A stretch of DNA of 46,193 nucleotides from assembly GCA_030529945.1 (NCBI GenBank), contig JAUMVX010000018.1:1-46193 (forward strand). The letters are read 5' to 3'. Positions 8,542-16,039 of this stretch are shown in pieces. The DNA is from Bacteroidia bacterium (GTDB lineage: Bacteria > Bacteroidota > Bacteroidia > Bacteroidales > UBA932). Made by a program: the position numbers and the translations under genes. Positions within the stretch are counted from its first letter, which is position 1, and every line of letters begins with the position of its first letter. The notes under the pieces are model-generated. The model saw only the letters and a list, made by a program, of their open reading frames with translations, was not told the DNA's origin and searched no databases.

Positions 8542-8549
8542 TACCTTTG
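8542..8549 (+). promoter_or_regulatory. Promoter -7 box of the capsule operon
   Basis: TACCTTTG matches TAnnTTTG. Transcription should begin about 7 bases later, just before the right inverted repeat, so that repeat becomes part of the leader. No clear -33 TTG is seen at the usual 19-21 base spacing. Confidence 0.7.
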
Positions 8550-8561
8550 CAATCCGGCAAG

Positions 8562-8586
8562 TACATCTCTTGTCAAGAGAAGTATC
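8562..8586 (-). repeat. Right inverted repeat of the switch
   Basis: 25 bases that are the exact reverse complement of 8369-8393. Confidence 0.95.
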
Positions 8587-8618
8587 TGAACAGTGCTGTA
8601 AATGTTATTTGTGATGCT

Positions 8619-8631
8619 GGGGCTGTGCCCC
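8619..8631 (+). promoter_or_regulatory. Small hairpin in the upxY leader
   Basis: GGGGC-TGT-GCCCC, about 90 bases upstream of upxY. UpxY proteins need a leader sequence to act, so this is a candidate recognition or pause element; that role is inference. Confidence 0.35.
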
Positions 8632-8719
8632 GAACTTATGAATCAGCTATCGGTAACTGCTTAATCTGCAAAAACTTTTGAGATTATGCAGGATAGTCGT
8701 TGTAATCTTATTCCGAACT

Positions 8720-9268
8720 ATGACAGGGCAAAAAGCGGACAGTAAGGAAAAATGGTACGTTATGCGCGACCTCACGCGGCCTAACGCAAAGCTCCCGGCA
8801 TACAAGCGCTTCGTCGACGGCGGCTTCGAGGTCTTCACCCCGATGAAAGAAAAGCTGTCCGTTCAGGGCGGCAAGCGCGTCAAGGAGCAGGTGCCTTTCA
8901 TTCACGACCTGCTCTTCGTCCACGGCGCCCGAGAGGACATAGACCCTGTAGTGCGGAATGTCCCCACCATTCAGTATCGCTTCGTCAAAGGCGGCGGCTA
9001 CCTGAACCCGATGACCGTGCGGGACTCGGATATGGAGAAGTTCATCATCGCCGTGAAGTCATCGGAAGACCCGAAGTATCTTTTGCCGGACGAAATCACT
9101 CCCGCCATCTGCGGAAAGAGAATAAAGATCATAGGAGGCCAGCTGGACGGATTCGAGGGCAAGATGCTGAGCGTCAGGGGGTCGAGAAAGAGGCATCTGC
9201 TGGTGGAACTTCCGGATTTCCTTGCCGTCGCGGTGGAGGTGAATCCCGACTATGTCAAGTTGCTCTAA
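8720..9268 (+). CDS. upxY: UpxY family NusG-like transcription antiterminator
   Basis: A 182-residue NusG N-terminal-domain protein plus KOW-like tail. Segments typical of UpxY are KWYVMRDLTRPNAKLPAYK near the start, VPFIHDLLFVHGA in the middle and GGQLDGFEGKMLSVRGSRKR near the end. In Bacteroides, UpxY proteins prevent premature termination in the leader of their own capsule operon. ATG at 8720 is preferred over an upstream TTG frame because family similarity begins there. It is the first gene after the invertible promoter. No upxZ-type inhibitor gene follows, unlike many Bacteroides capsule loci. Confidence 0.93.
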   Translation: MTGQKADSKEKWYVMRDLTRPNAKLPAYKRFVDGGFEVFTPMKEKLSVQGGKRVKEQVPFIHDLLFVHGAREDIDPVVRNVPTIQYRFVKGGGYLNPMTVRDSDMEKFIIAVKSSEDPKYLLPDEITPAICGKRIKIIGGQLDGFEGKMLSVRGSRKRHLLVELPDFLAVAVEVNPDYVKLL

Positions 9269-9301
9269 AGAATAGGATAATACTTAAACATAGATATAAT
9301 T

Positions 9302-10576
9302 ATGCAGAACATTAAGATTGGCGTAATCGGCCTCGGTTACGTCGGTTTGCCTTTGGCCCGCCTTTTTTCCACAAAGTTCCCTACGGTAGGATATGACCTC
9401 AATCAGGCCCGTGTAGATGCCCTGATGACGGGGCACGATGCGACACTTGAGGTGCGCGACGACCTTTTGCAGGACGCAATCCATCACCACGGATTCGTCT
9501 GCACGACTGACGTGGAGAAGATTCGCGGCTGCAACTTCTACGTGGTGGCCGTGCCTACACCGGTGGACGGGAACAAAGCGCCTGACCTCAGACCTCTCTG
9601 GGGCGCGAGCGAGACTGTCGGCAAGGTCATCTCGAAGGGTGACATCGTGGTGTATGAGAGCACCGTCTATCCCGGAGTGACCGAGGACGAATGCATTCCC
9701 GTAGTGGAGAAAGTTTCCGGACTCAAGTTCAATGAGGATTTCTTCGCGGGTTATTCCCCCGAGCGCATAAACCCCGGCGACAAGGAACACACCGTCGAGA
9801 CCATAAAGAAGATAACTTCAGGTTCTAATCCGGAGATCGCCGAAATCATCGACAAAGTGTATAATGCGGTGCTTGTAAACGGCACTCACAAGGCCCCGAG
9901 CATCAAGGTGGCGGAGGCGGCGAAAGTCATAGAAAATTCCGAGCGGGATATAATGATAGCCTTCTTCAACGAACTCTCGAAGATATTCACCCTTATGGGC
10001 ATTGACACTCAGGATGTGGTGGATGCCGCAGGAACGAAGTGGAACTTCATCAAAATGAACCCGGGACTTGTCGGCGGCCACTGCATCAGCGTTGACCCCT
10101 ATTATCTGGCACAGTGCGCACAAAGGCTCGGATACAACCCGGAAATCATCCTTGCCGGCCGCCGTATGAATGACGGGATGGGAGCGTATGTCGCCAATCA
10201 GACCATCAAACTGATGCTGAAGAAAGGCATTCAGGTGCTGCATTCTGACATTCTGATAATGGGGTTCACTTTCAAGGAGAACTGCCCCGACATCCGAAAC
10301 ACCCGTGTCGTGGACATCTATCACGCACTGCAGGAATACAACGTGAACATCACCGTTTACGACCCTTGGGCGAACCCCTCTGCCGTGAAGATAGAGTATG
10401 GAGTCGATATCGTAAACGAACTTCCGAAGGAGCAGTTCGACTGCGCCATCGTGGCCGTGGCCCACAAGGAGTTCCGCGAAAGCGAAGTTGACATCAAATC
10501 CATACTCAAGCCCGAGCACGTCATATTCGATGTCAAAGGCATTCTTCCGCGCGAGATGGTTGACGGCAGACTCTGA
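9302..10576 (+). CDS. wbpA: UDP-N-acetylglucosamine 6-dehydrogenase (WbpA/TviB type)
   Basis: A 424-residue nucleotide-sugar dehydrogenase that oxidises UDP-GlcNAc to UDP-GlcNAcA with two NAD+. GVIGLGYVGLPLA at the N terminus is the Rossmann loop, VYESTVYPGVTED follows, and Cys261 in GGHCISVDPYY is the catalytic thiol. TFKENCPDIRNTR is a C-terminal-domain signature of the WbpA/TviB branch. It ends two bases before wbpD. It is the first step of the GlcNAc3NAcA branch completed by wbpD here and by wbpB/wbpE 25 kb downstream. The TviB/WbpA assignment is by sequence flavour, not by alignment. Confidence 0.88.
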   Translation: MQNIKIGVIGLGYVGLPLARLFSTKFPTVGYDLNQARVDALMTGHDATLEVRDDLLQDAIHHHGFVCTTDVEKIRGCNFYVVAVPTPVDGNKAPDLRPLWGASETVGKVISKGDIVVYESTVYPGVTEDECIPVVEKVSGLKFNEDFFAGYSPERINPGDKEHTVETIKKITSGSNPEIAEIIDKVYNAVLVNGTHKAPSIKVAEAAKVIENSERDIMIAFFNELSKIFTLMGIDTQDVVDAAGTKWNFIKMNPGLVGGHCISVDPYYLAQCAQRLGYNPEIILAGRRMNDGMGAYVANQTIKLMLKKGIQVLHSDILIMGFTFKENCPDIRNTRVVDIYHALQEYNVNITVYDPWANPSAVKIEYGVDIVNELPKEQFDCAIVAVAHKEFRESEVDIKSILKPEHVIFDVKGILPREMVDGRL

Positions 10577-10578
10577 TT

Positions 10579-11142
10579 ATGCAGGAGAAAGAATATTACG
10601 TCCACCCCTCCAGCTACGTGGATGAGGGCGTGACCATCGGGAAGGGCACAAAGATCTGGCACTTCTCCCACGTGCAGAAAGGAGCCGTGATCGGGCGCGA
10701 CTGCTCGCTCGGACAGAATGTCAACGTGGGGAACAATGTCCGCATAGGTAACGGAGTTCGCATTCAGAACAACGTCTCCGTCTATGAGGGCGTGGAGCTT
10801 GAAGACAATGTCTTCTGCGGTCCTTCCTGCGTGTTCACCAATGTCAACACGCCGCGAGCCCATTTCCCGGTGCACGGTGTGTATGCCAAGACCGTCATCA
10901 GAGAAGGAGCCTCCCTCGGAGCGAACTGTACGGTGGTCTGCGGACACGATGTGGGCAGAAGCGCTCTCATCGCTGCGGGAGCCGTGGTTACGAAGGACGT
11001 CAAGGATTATGCCCTTATGGCCGGAGTTCCCGCCCGTCAGATAGGCTGGGTGTGCGAGTGCGGAAAGAAACTTGACGGGAGCCTCAAATGTCCTTGCGGA
11101 CGGGAATACTTGCTGCAAGATGATGTGCTCAGAAAAAAGTGA
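10579..11142 (+). CDS. wbpD: UDP-GlcNAc3N-acid 3-N-acetyltransferase (WbpD-like, left-handed beta helix)
   Basis: A 187-residue hexapeptide-repeat acetyltransferase. Repeats such as VTIGKGTKIWHFSHV, IGNGVRIQNNVSVYEGV and ALIAAGAVVTKDV build the beta helix, and FTNVNTPRAH carries the likely catalytic-loop residues. The product would be UDP-GlcNAc3NAcA. The C terminus has four cysteines (CECGKK and CPCGREY) resembling a small zinc ribbon, a feature seen in WbpD relatives. It sits directly after wbpA, consistent with one pathway. Confidence 0.87.
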   Translation: MQEKEYYVHPSSYVDEGVTIGKGTKIWHFSHVQKGAVIGRDCSLGQNVNVGNNVRIGNGVRIQNNVSVYEGVELEDNVFCGPSCVFTNVNTPRAHFPVHGVYAKTVIREGASLGANCTVVCGHDVGRSALIAAGAVVTKDVKDYALMAGVPARQIGWVCECGKKLDGSLKCPCGREYLLQDDVLRKK

Positions 11143-11147
11143 CCCCT

Positions 11148-12365
11148 ATGAATATGAATGCGGGAGCAGATGATTCTGACCGGAATGCCATACCTATGGA
11201 AGAGAGCGGGGTCGAAAGAATAGTTTGTGACGGAAGGCCCGAAACCTCAGCGGAATATGATGAGTTCAACGGGGAGCGGGTAGCAAGCGTCTCGGAGACA
11301 TCTGTCACGGACGAGGACTTCAAGCGACTGATGGAGGCCACCTCCGCTCTGGACGAAGACGAGACATTGGCCTGGATAAAAACCAATTCCGGCTCATTCT
11401 CGCCCGAGACCCTCATCGCGGACGAAACGAACGGCAGAGACCTTTCCCTGCCGCAGAAGAGTCTGGGCGCAGTCGTTATGTTGAGACCGTTCAACGAGAT
11501 AGCCCACTTGGACACTTTTCTGACCGCAGTGAATGAAGCTCTGGAGGACGGCGGCTACATCTGGTGTCACTGTAGCACGGCCGCTCTGCATAAGAAGAAG
11601 ATAATGGAGAAGTGGCCGCCGGTCTTGAACAGTATCGTTTACTTCTGTCATTATCTCGGGCACAGGGTTATGCCCAAGGCGAGGCTGACCAAACGGCTGT
11701 ACTTCGCTCTGACAAAGGGTAAACAGCTGGACTACCATCGGGTGGAGGTGCTGGGAAGACTTTACCGTGCCGGGTTCGATGTCATCGACGAGTCGTTTCG
11801 GGGGGCGCATTACTTCGTGGCTGCAAGAAAGATAAAGGCTCCCATAAAGGATGACGAACCGACAGGCTCTCCTCTCATCAGGCTCCGCAGGACAGGAAAG
11901 GACGGGAAGATTATCAGAGTGTATAAGTTCCGCACGATGTACTCCTATAGCGAGTACCTTCAGCCATACATCTACAAGTATAACAGACTGGCGGAAGGCG
12001 GAAAGTTCGCCGATGACTACCGCGTGAGCAGACTAGGACACTTTATGCGCAAATACTGGATCGACGAGCTGCCGATGTTCATAAACCTCATAAAAGGCGA
12101 GATGAAGCTGGTGGGCGTGCGCCCTCTGTCGCAGCACTATTTCAGCCTCTATACCCCGGAGATGCAGGAACTCCGCATCAAGGTCAAGCCCGGACTTCTG
12201 CCGCCTTTCTATTACGACAAGACCCGTCCCAAGACCATAGAAGACGTGCAGGAATCTGAACGCCGCTACATCGAAGCCTATCTGCAGCACCCCTTCCGTA
12301 CCGACTGGCGGTACTTCTGGGGGACATTCGGGAATATAGTGTTTAAGGGAGCGAGAAGCAAATAA
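11148..12365 (+). CDS. Polyprenyl-phosphate sugar transferase domain behind a methyltransferase-like N terminus
   Basis: The C-terminal ~190 residues form the catalytic core of WcaJ/PglC-type phosphoglycosyl transferases, which load the first sugar-phosphate on undecaprenyl phosphate: VYKFRTMYS, the Asp-Glu pair in YWIDELPMFINL, and KLVGVRPLS. The usual N-terminal re-entrant membrane helix is absent. Instead residues ~100-240 look like the end of a SAM-methyltransferase fold (VNEALEDGGYIWCHC and LGRLYRAGFDVIDESF), and the first ~90 residues are acidic and probably disordered. ATG 11148 is used; a GTG at 11139 overlaps wbpD. Role as the initiating transferase is inferred from the locus. Confidence 0.82.
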   Translation: MNMNAGADDSDRNAIPMEESGVERIVCDGRPETSAEYDEFNGERVASVSETSVTDEDFKRLMEATSALDEDETLAWIKTNSGSFSPETLIADETNGRDLSLPQKSLGAVVMLRPFNEIAHLDTFLTAVNEALEDGGYIWCHCSTAALHKKKIMEKWPPVLNSIVYFCHYLGHRVMPKARLTKRLYFALTKGKQLDYHRVEVLGRLYRAGFDVIDESFRGAHYFVAARKIKAPIKDDEPTGSPLIRLRRTGKDGKIIRVYKFRTMYSYSEYLQPYIYKYNRLAEGGKFADDYRVSRLGHFMRKYWIDELPMFINLIKGEMKLVGVRPLSQHYFSLYTPEMQELRIKVKPGLLPPFYYDKTRPKTIEDVQESERRYIEAYLQHPFRTDWRYFWGTFGNIVFKGARSK

Positions 12366-12377
12366 GCTATAAGCAAT

Positions 12378-13688
12378 ATGAAGAAAGTAATGCTGGTCTT
12401 CGGGACTCGGCCCGAAGCGATTAAGATGTGCCCGTTGGTCAAGGAGTTCCAGAAGCATCCCGATGAGTTTGAGACTATCGTGTGCGTGACTGGGCAGCAC
12501 AGAGAGATGCTGGACCAGGTGCTGAAGATATTCGAAGTCAAGCCTGACTTCGACCTTAATATTATGAAGCAGGGTCAGGACCTGACGGATGTCACAGCGA
12601 GGGTGCTGACCGGAATGAGGGATGTGTTCGCGAAGTGCAGGCCGGATGTCGTGCTTGTGCACGGGGACACCACGACCTCTACGGCTGCGGCACTTGCGGC
12701 TTTCTATCAGCAGATTCCTGTGGGACACGTGGAGGCTGGACTTAGGACCCACAACATCTATTCGCCTTGGCCGGAGGAAATGAATAGGCAGATAACCGGA
12801 CGCATCGCGACATATAACTTTTCGCCGACTCCGCTTTCAGAAAAGAATCTTCAGGAGGAGAAGGTTCACGGCGATATCTATGTAACGGGAAACACTGTCA
12901 TTGACGCTCTGCGTCTGGTGGTGGACAAGATGAAGTCTGACACGAAGCTGGCGAAGGAGCAGGAAGCAGTATTGGCGGATGCCGGATACGATGTGAAACG
13001 ACTGGAGATTGCCGGTCAGGCCGGCAATGACGGTCATGCCAGACCGGACGATAACTGTCATGCCCGACCTGACGAAAGCCGTCGTGCCCGACCTGACGAT
13101 TCCCGTCATGCCCGACCTGCTCGGGCATCTCAACCAGGTAATGCTGGACGCAGGCTCGTGCTTATCACGGGGCATCGCCGCGAGAACTTCGGAGAGGGGT
13201 TCATCAGGATGGTGACTGCAATCCGCGACCTCAAGAACAAGTACCCGGAGGTGGATTTCGTATATCCGATGCATCTGAATCCGAATGTGCGCAAGCCGAT
13301 TCACGAAGTGTTCGGAGAGAATCTCAGCGGACTGGGGAATATGTTTTTCATTGAGCCGTTGCAATATCTGGAGTTTGTGTATCTGATGGAGAAATCGACG
13401 ATTGTGCTTACTGATTCCGGCGGCATTCAGGAGGAGGCTCCGGGACTTGGCAAACCGGTGCTTGTGATGCGCGACACGACTGAACGCCCGGAGGCTCTTT
13501 CGAGCGGTACGGTGCATCTCGTTGGAACTGATTATGACAAGATTATGAATGAAGTCAGCACCCTGCTTGAGGATGAGCAGGCTTATGCCAAGATGTCGAA
13601 GGCCGTGAATCCTTACGGCGACGGGAAGGCTTGCAGGCGTATAGTGGACGTGCTGAGAGGCGAGTGTCCTGAGCCTTACAGGGTATAG
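12378..13688 (+). CDS. wecB: Non-hydrolysing UDP-GlcNAc 2-epimerase with an in-frame repeat insertion
   Basis: Converts UDP-GlcNAc to UDP-ManNAc. Family marks are FGTRPEAIKMCPL, VHGDTTTSTAAALAA, GHVEAGLRT, ITGHRRENFG and TDSGGIQEEAPGLGKPVL. At 436 residues it is about 60 longer than usual. The excess is largely explained by residues ~210-252, which translate a REP-like array (13007-13131) into an 8-residue repeat of HARPDDxx type, placed just before the LITGHRREN strand that opens the C-terminal domain. The frame stays open, so the enzyme may still fold with a surface loop. A second REP-like unit follows the stop codon. WecC comes next. The alternative name WbpI cannot be excluded. Confidence 0.9.
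   Translation: MKKVMLVFGTRPEAIKMCPLVKEFQKHPDEFETIVCVTGQHREMLDQVLKIFEVKPDFDLNIMKQGQDLTDVTARVLTGMRDVFAKCRPDVVLVHGDTTTSTAAALAAFYQQIPVGHVEAGLRTHNIYSPWPEEMNRQITGRIATYNFSPTPLSEKNLQEEKVHGDIYVTGNTVIDALRLVVDKMKSDTKLAKEQEAVLADAGYDVKRLEIAGQAGNDGHARPDDNCHARPDESRRARPDDSRHARPARASQPGNAGRRLVLITGHRRENFGEGFIRMVTAIRDLKNKYPEVDFVYPMHLNPNVRKPIHEVFGENLSGLGNMFFIEPLQYLEFVYLMEKSTIVLTDSGGIQEEAPGLGKPVLVMRDTTERPEALSSGTVHLVGTDYDKIMNEVSTLLEDEQAYAKMSKAVNPYGDGKACRRIVDVLRGECPEPYRV
13007..13131 (+). repeat. REP-like array inside wecB
   Basis: Starts with the palindrome ATTGCCGG-TCAGG-CCGGCAAT, then three degenerate copies at a 24-base period of GTCATGCCCGACCTGACGAA type, and ends with ATGCCCGA-CCTGC-TCGGGCAT. The total is compatible with the wecB reading frame. 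Confidence 0.9.
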
Positions 13689-13690
13689 GA

Positions 13691-13772
13691 GATTGCCGGT
13701 CAAGCCGGCAATGACGTTCCCGTCATGCCCGACCTGGCAAAAGCCGTCATGCCCGACTCGCTCGGGCATCTC
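13691..13772. repeat. REP-like array directly after the wecB stop
   Basis: Begins two or three bases after the stop: ATTGCCGG-TCAAG-CCGGCAAT, a half-unit GTCATGCCCGACCTGGC, then a full ATGCCCGA-CTCGC-TCGGGCAT. The order of units mirrors the array inside wecB. Confidence 0.85.
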
Positions 13773-13811
13773 TTAACAACAAGAAGAAAACAAACAACAC
13801 ACAAAAGAAAT

Positions 13812-15035
13812 ATGATAAACGTTATCGGACTGGGCTACATCGGACTTCCGACCGCCCTTATGATGGCTTCCCACGGAGTAGATGTCATAGGAACAGATTA
13901 TAATAAAGAACTTGTCGCCACCCTCAATGCAGGCAAGACCACATTTAAGGAAAAAGGTCTCGACGAACTCTTTCAGGCCGCAGTAAAGGCTGGAATCAAG
14001 TTCACCACCGAATACCAGAAAACGGATATGTACATCGTATCTGTTCCGACACCATACGACAAGTTCTCGAAGAAGGTGGATGCCTGCTACGTCGTGGCGG
14101 CAGTCAAGGATGTGATGAACGTCTGCCCTAAAGGCGCGACAGTCGTCATCGAGTCCACGGTAAGCCCGGGAACCATCGACAAATATGTCCGTCCGGTCAT
14201 CGAAGCCAACGGCTTCACAATCGGCGAGGACATCAACCTCGTACACGCCCCGGAGCGAATCATCCCCGGCAATATGGTCTATGAACTGCTCCATAACAAC
14301 CGCACCATCGGAGCAGACAGCAAAGAGATAGGCGAAAAGGTCAAGAAGTACTACGCCAGTTTCTGTCAAGGCGAAATCGTGGTCACGGACATCCGCTCCG
14401 CCGAGATGACCAAGGTAGTCGAGAACACCTTCCGCGCCGTCAATATCGCGTTCGCGAACGAACTCTCCCGCATCTGCCGTCACGATAATATGGACGTCTA
14501 TGAAATCATCCGCATCTGCAATATGCATCCTCGAGTGAACATCCTCCAGCCGGGCCCGGGCGTGGGCGGCCACTGCATCAGCGTGGACCCTTGGTTCCTC
14601 GTGGGAGACTATCCTCAGCTTGCCAAGGTCATCGACGAGTCTATGAAGACCAATGACAGCCAGCCGACATTTGTCCTCAACCGTATCCACGAGATAATGC
14701 AGGAGAACGGCATCACGGACAATCGCCGCGTAGGCCTTTACGGCCTCACCTACAAGGAGAATGTGGACGACTTCCGCGAGTCCCCGACCCTCCAGCTTCT
14801 CGAAGCCCAGGAGCGTCACCTCGCCCCTCCTCTCAAATGCTACGACCCGTTCCTCGAGAACCACAAGATAGCCGAGAACCAGTACTCTGATTTCGATGAA
14901 TTCCTGAGCGACCTCGATATGGTAGTTATTATGGTCAAGCACGACCACATCAAACAGAACTGGGACAAGCTTCGCGGCAAAGTCATCCTCGACTGCTTCA
15001 ACATCTGCCCGTTGGATGGAGTGTATCATATTTAG
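13812..15035 (+). CDS. wecC: UDP-N-acetyl-D-mannosamine dehydrogenase
   Basis: A 407-residue UDP-sugar dehydrogenase producing UDP-ManNAcA from the WecB product. INVIGLGYIGLPTALM binds NAD, VIESTVSPGTIDKYV follows, and Cys255 in GGHCISVDPWF is catalytic; GLTYKENVDDFRESP is the C-terminal signature. ATG 13812 is chosen because upstream in-frame codons are translated REP-like repeat. With wecB it makes a second acidic sugar precursor distinct from the wbpA branch. Confidence 0.92.
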   Translation: MINVIGLGYIGLPTALMMASHGVDVIGTDYNKELVATLNAGKTTFKEKGLDELFQAAVKAGIKFTTEYQKTDMYIVSVPTPYDKFSKKVDACYVVAAVKDVMNVCPKGATVVIESTVSPGTIDKYVRPVIEANGFTIGEDINLVHAPERIIPGNMVYELLHNNRTIGADSKEIGEKVKKYYASFCQGEIVVTDIRSAEMTKVVENTFRAVNIAFANELSRICRHDNMDVYEIIRICNMHPRVNILQPGPGVGGHCISVDPWFLVGDYPQLAKVIDESMKTNDSQPTFVLNRIHEIMQENGITDNRRVGLYGLTYKENVDDFRESPTLQLLEAQERHLAPPLKCYDPFLENHKIAENQYSDFDEFLSDLDMVVIMVKHDHIKQNWDKLRGKVILDCFNICPLDGVYHI

Positions 15036-15123
15036 TCAGTATTTAAAGAACCCTTACGCAGTGCGGCAGACGGGAGGCGATATCGGATCGGATAAAGTAC
15101 TATAAACTTGTGGTACAAAAATG

Positions 15124-15154
15124 ATTGAGGTCTTGAGAGAAATTTCTATATTTG
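15124..15154 (+). promoter_or_regulatory. Bacteroidetes promoter for the DUF3791 gene
   Basis: TATATTTG (15147-15154) matches TAnnTTTG, with TTG at 15124-15126, 20 bases upstream. This suggests that the small genes that follow have their own transcription inside the capsule operon. Confidence 0.6.
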
Positions 15155-15175
15155 TACATCGAAACGTATTGGCCA

Positions 15176-15397
15176 ATGTCTGAGATTATTTGGAATAAGA
15201 TAGGCTTTGTCTCAATGATTGTAATGATGTTCGCAAAGAAGCATCGTTACAGCGAGCCTGTGGCGTATGAGTATCTGAGGCAGTATGGTGGGGACAAGTT
15301 GCTGGTGGACCACTACGGCTATCTGCACACTCAAGATTACGATCAAGTGGTGGACGATTTGGGCGTTTATTGCCGCCGTCAAGGAGGGACGTTATGA
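15176..15397 (+). CDS. DUF3791 family small protein
   Basis: A 73-residue protein with the family pattern FAKKHRYSEPVAYEYLRQYGG followed by LLVDHYGYLHTQ. DUF3791 genes usually precede a DUF3990 gene in Bacteroidales; function is unknown, though the pairing resembles a two-gene toxin-antitoxin or effector module. It has its own promoter and overlaps the next start by ATGA. Confidence 0.75.
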   Translation: MSEIIWNKIGFVSMIVMMFAKKHRYSEPVAYEYLRQYGGDKLLVDHYGYLHTQDYDQVVDDLGVYCRRQGGTL

Positions 15398-15669
15398 TCA
15401 AGTTGTACCACGGCAGTAACGTCGAAATTGAGGAGGGTATGACGCAGAGCAAAAGGATAGAATTTCTGAAGCTCGCTTTGACCAACGAGCTTGTGGGAAT
15501 ACTGGTGGAGGAGCGTGGCTGCTCCATAGAGGAGGCTTTCTCTCTGCTATATCGTTCGAGGACTTATGCACGGCTGTCCGATCCGAACACGTTATTATAC
15601 ACACAAAGTTCCGGTTACGTGTACTCGCTGCTGGAGGATGAGTTGGGAGTCTCTCTAACTGGCAAATGA
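15394..15669 (+). CDS. Chimera: DUF3990 N-terminal remnant joined to a DUF3791-operon small protein
   Basis: The first ~13 residues (MIKLYHGSNVEIE) are the typical start of DUF3990 proteins, which normally run about 150 residues or more. Here the sequence switches at once to TQSKRIEFLKLALTNELVG..., which I recognise as the usual third protein of this operon type. The simplest reading is a deletion that removed the DUF3990 body and fused its start codon to the next gene in frame. The family comparison is from memory. The 91-residue product could still be made. Confidence 0.6.
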   Translation: MIKLYHGSNVEIEEGMTQSKRIEFLKLALTNELVGILVEERGCSIEEAFSLLYRSRTYARLSDPNTLLYTQSSGYVYSLLEDELGVSLTGK

Positions 15670-15676
15670 TCCGATA

Positions 15677-15865
15677 ATGGACGTGCGCAAGCTGGGAGCT
15701 ATCTGTATGGTGGCAGCAGGTTACGGAGGTGATATGCCGGAAGCGCAGGCCGATGAACTGCTCGATGAGATGGACTTCTTCCATAATCGTGTGCAGTGCC
15801 GCAAGATAGAAAACCTTCTGCCGATGCTGAACGGGATGGTGGCAACTGTTGACCTTGTGATTTAG
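15677..15865 (+). CDS. Small hypothetical protein
   Basis: A 62-residue frame starting seven bases after the preceding stop, with acidic helical content (PEAQADELLDEMDFF). No family is recognised. Close spacing suggests co-transcription with the DUF3791 module, but it may be a remnant. Confidence 0.35.
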   Translation: MDVRKLGAICMVAAGYGGDMPEAQADELLDEMDFFHNRVQCRKIENLLPMLNGMVATVDLVI

Positions 15866-16039
15866 TGGGGGCGAAGCATCTTGCCTTCCTGAATAGGTCT
15901 CCCGCAAAAGAAACAAAGCAATACGCTGAAATACGTACAAAGACTGGCTCCGATTCAGGTTAGATCGTTGCCATGTGCTTGATTATGAATATAGTCCAAA
16001 AAATGACCGCTAACGAGACCACTTACAATTATCAAAATA

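Larger units (their letters stand above)
8369..8586. promoter_or_regulatory. Invertible promoter segment (drawn in ON orientation)
   Basis: Bounded by 25-bp arms at 8369-8393 and 8562-8586 that are exact reverse complements. Each arm contains the odd palindrome TCTCTTGACAAGAGA, a likely strand-exchange core. The 168 bases between hold a 12-G run and a TAnnTTTG promoter that points toward upxY. Inversion would turn the promoter toward the recombinase and silence the operon. The match extends to exactly 25 bp; flanking bases differ. Confidence 0.9.
8335..8719. other. 385-bp switch region and leader between recombinase and upxY
   Basis: Contains the invertible segment (8369-8586), its promoter and G run, then a ~130-base leader with a small GGGGC-TGT-GCCCC hairpin. 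No gene is present. Confidence 0.85.

Noticed and set aside
13725-13811. N-terminal extension of wecC
   Set aside because: These codons translate a REP-like repeat; the dehydrogenase fold starts at 13812.
13773-15029. A 418-codon minus-strand frame
   Set aside because: Mirror of wecC; no recognisable motif and an unlikely composition.
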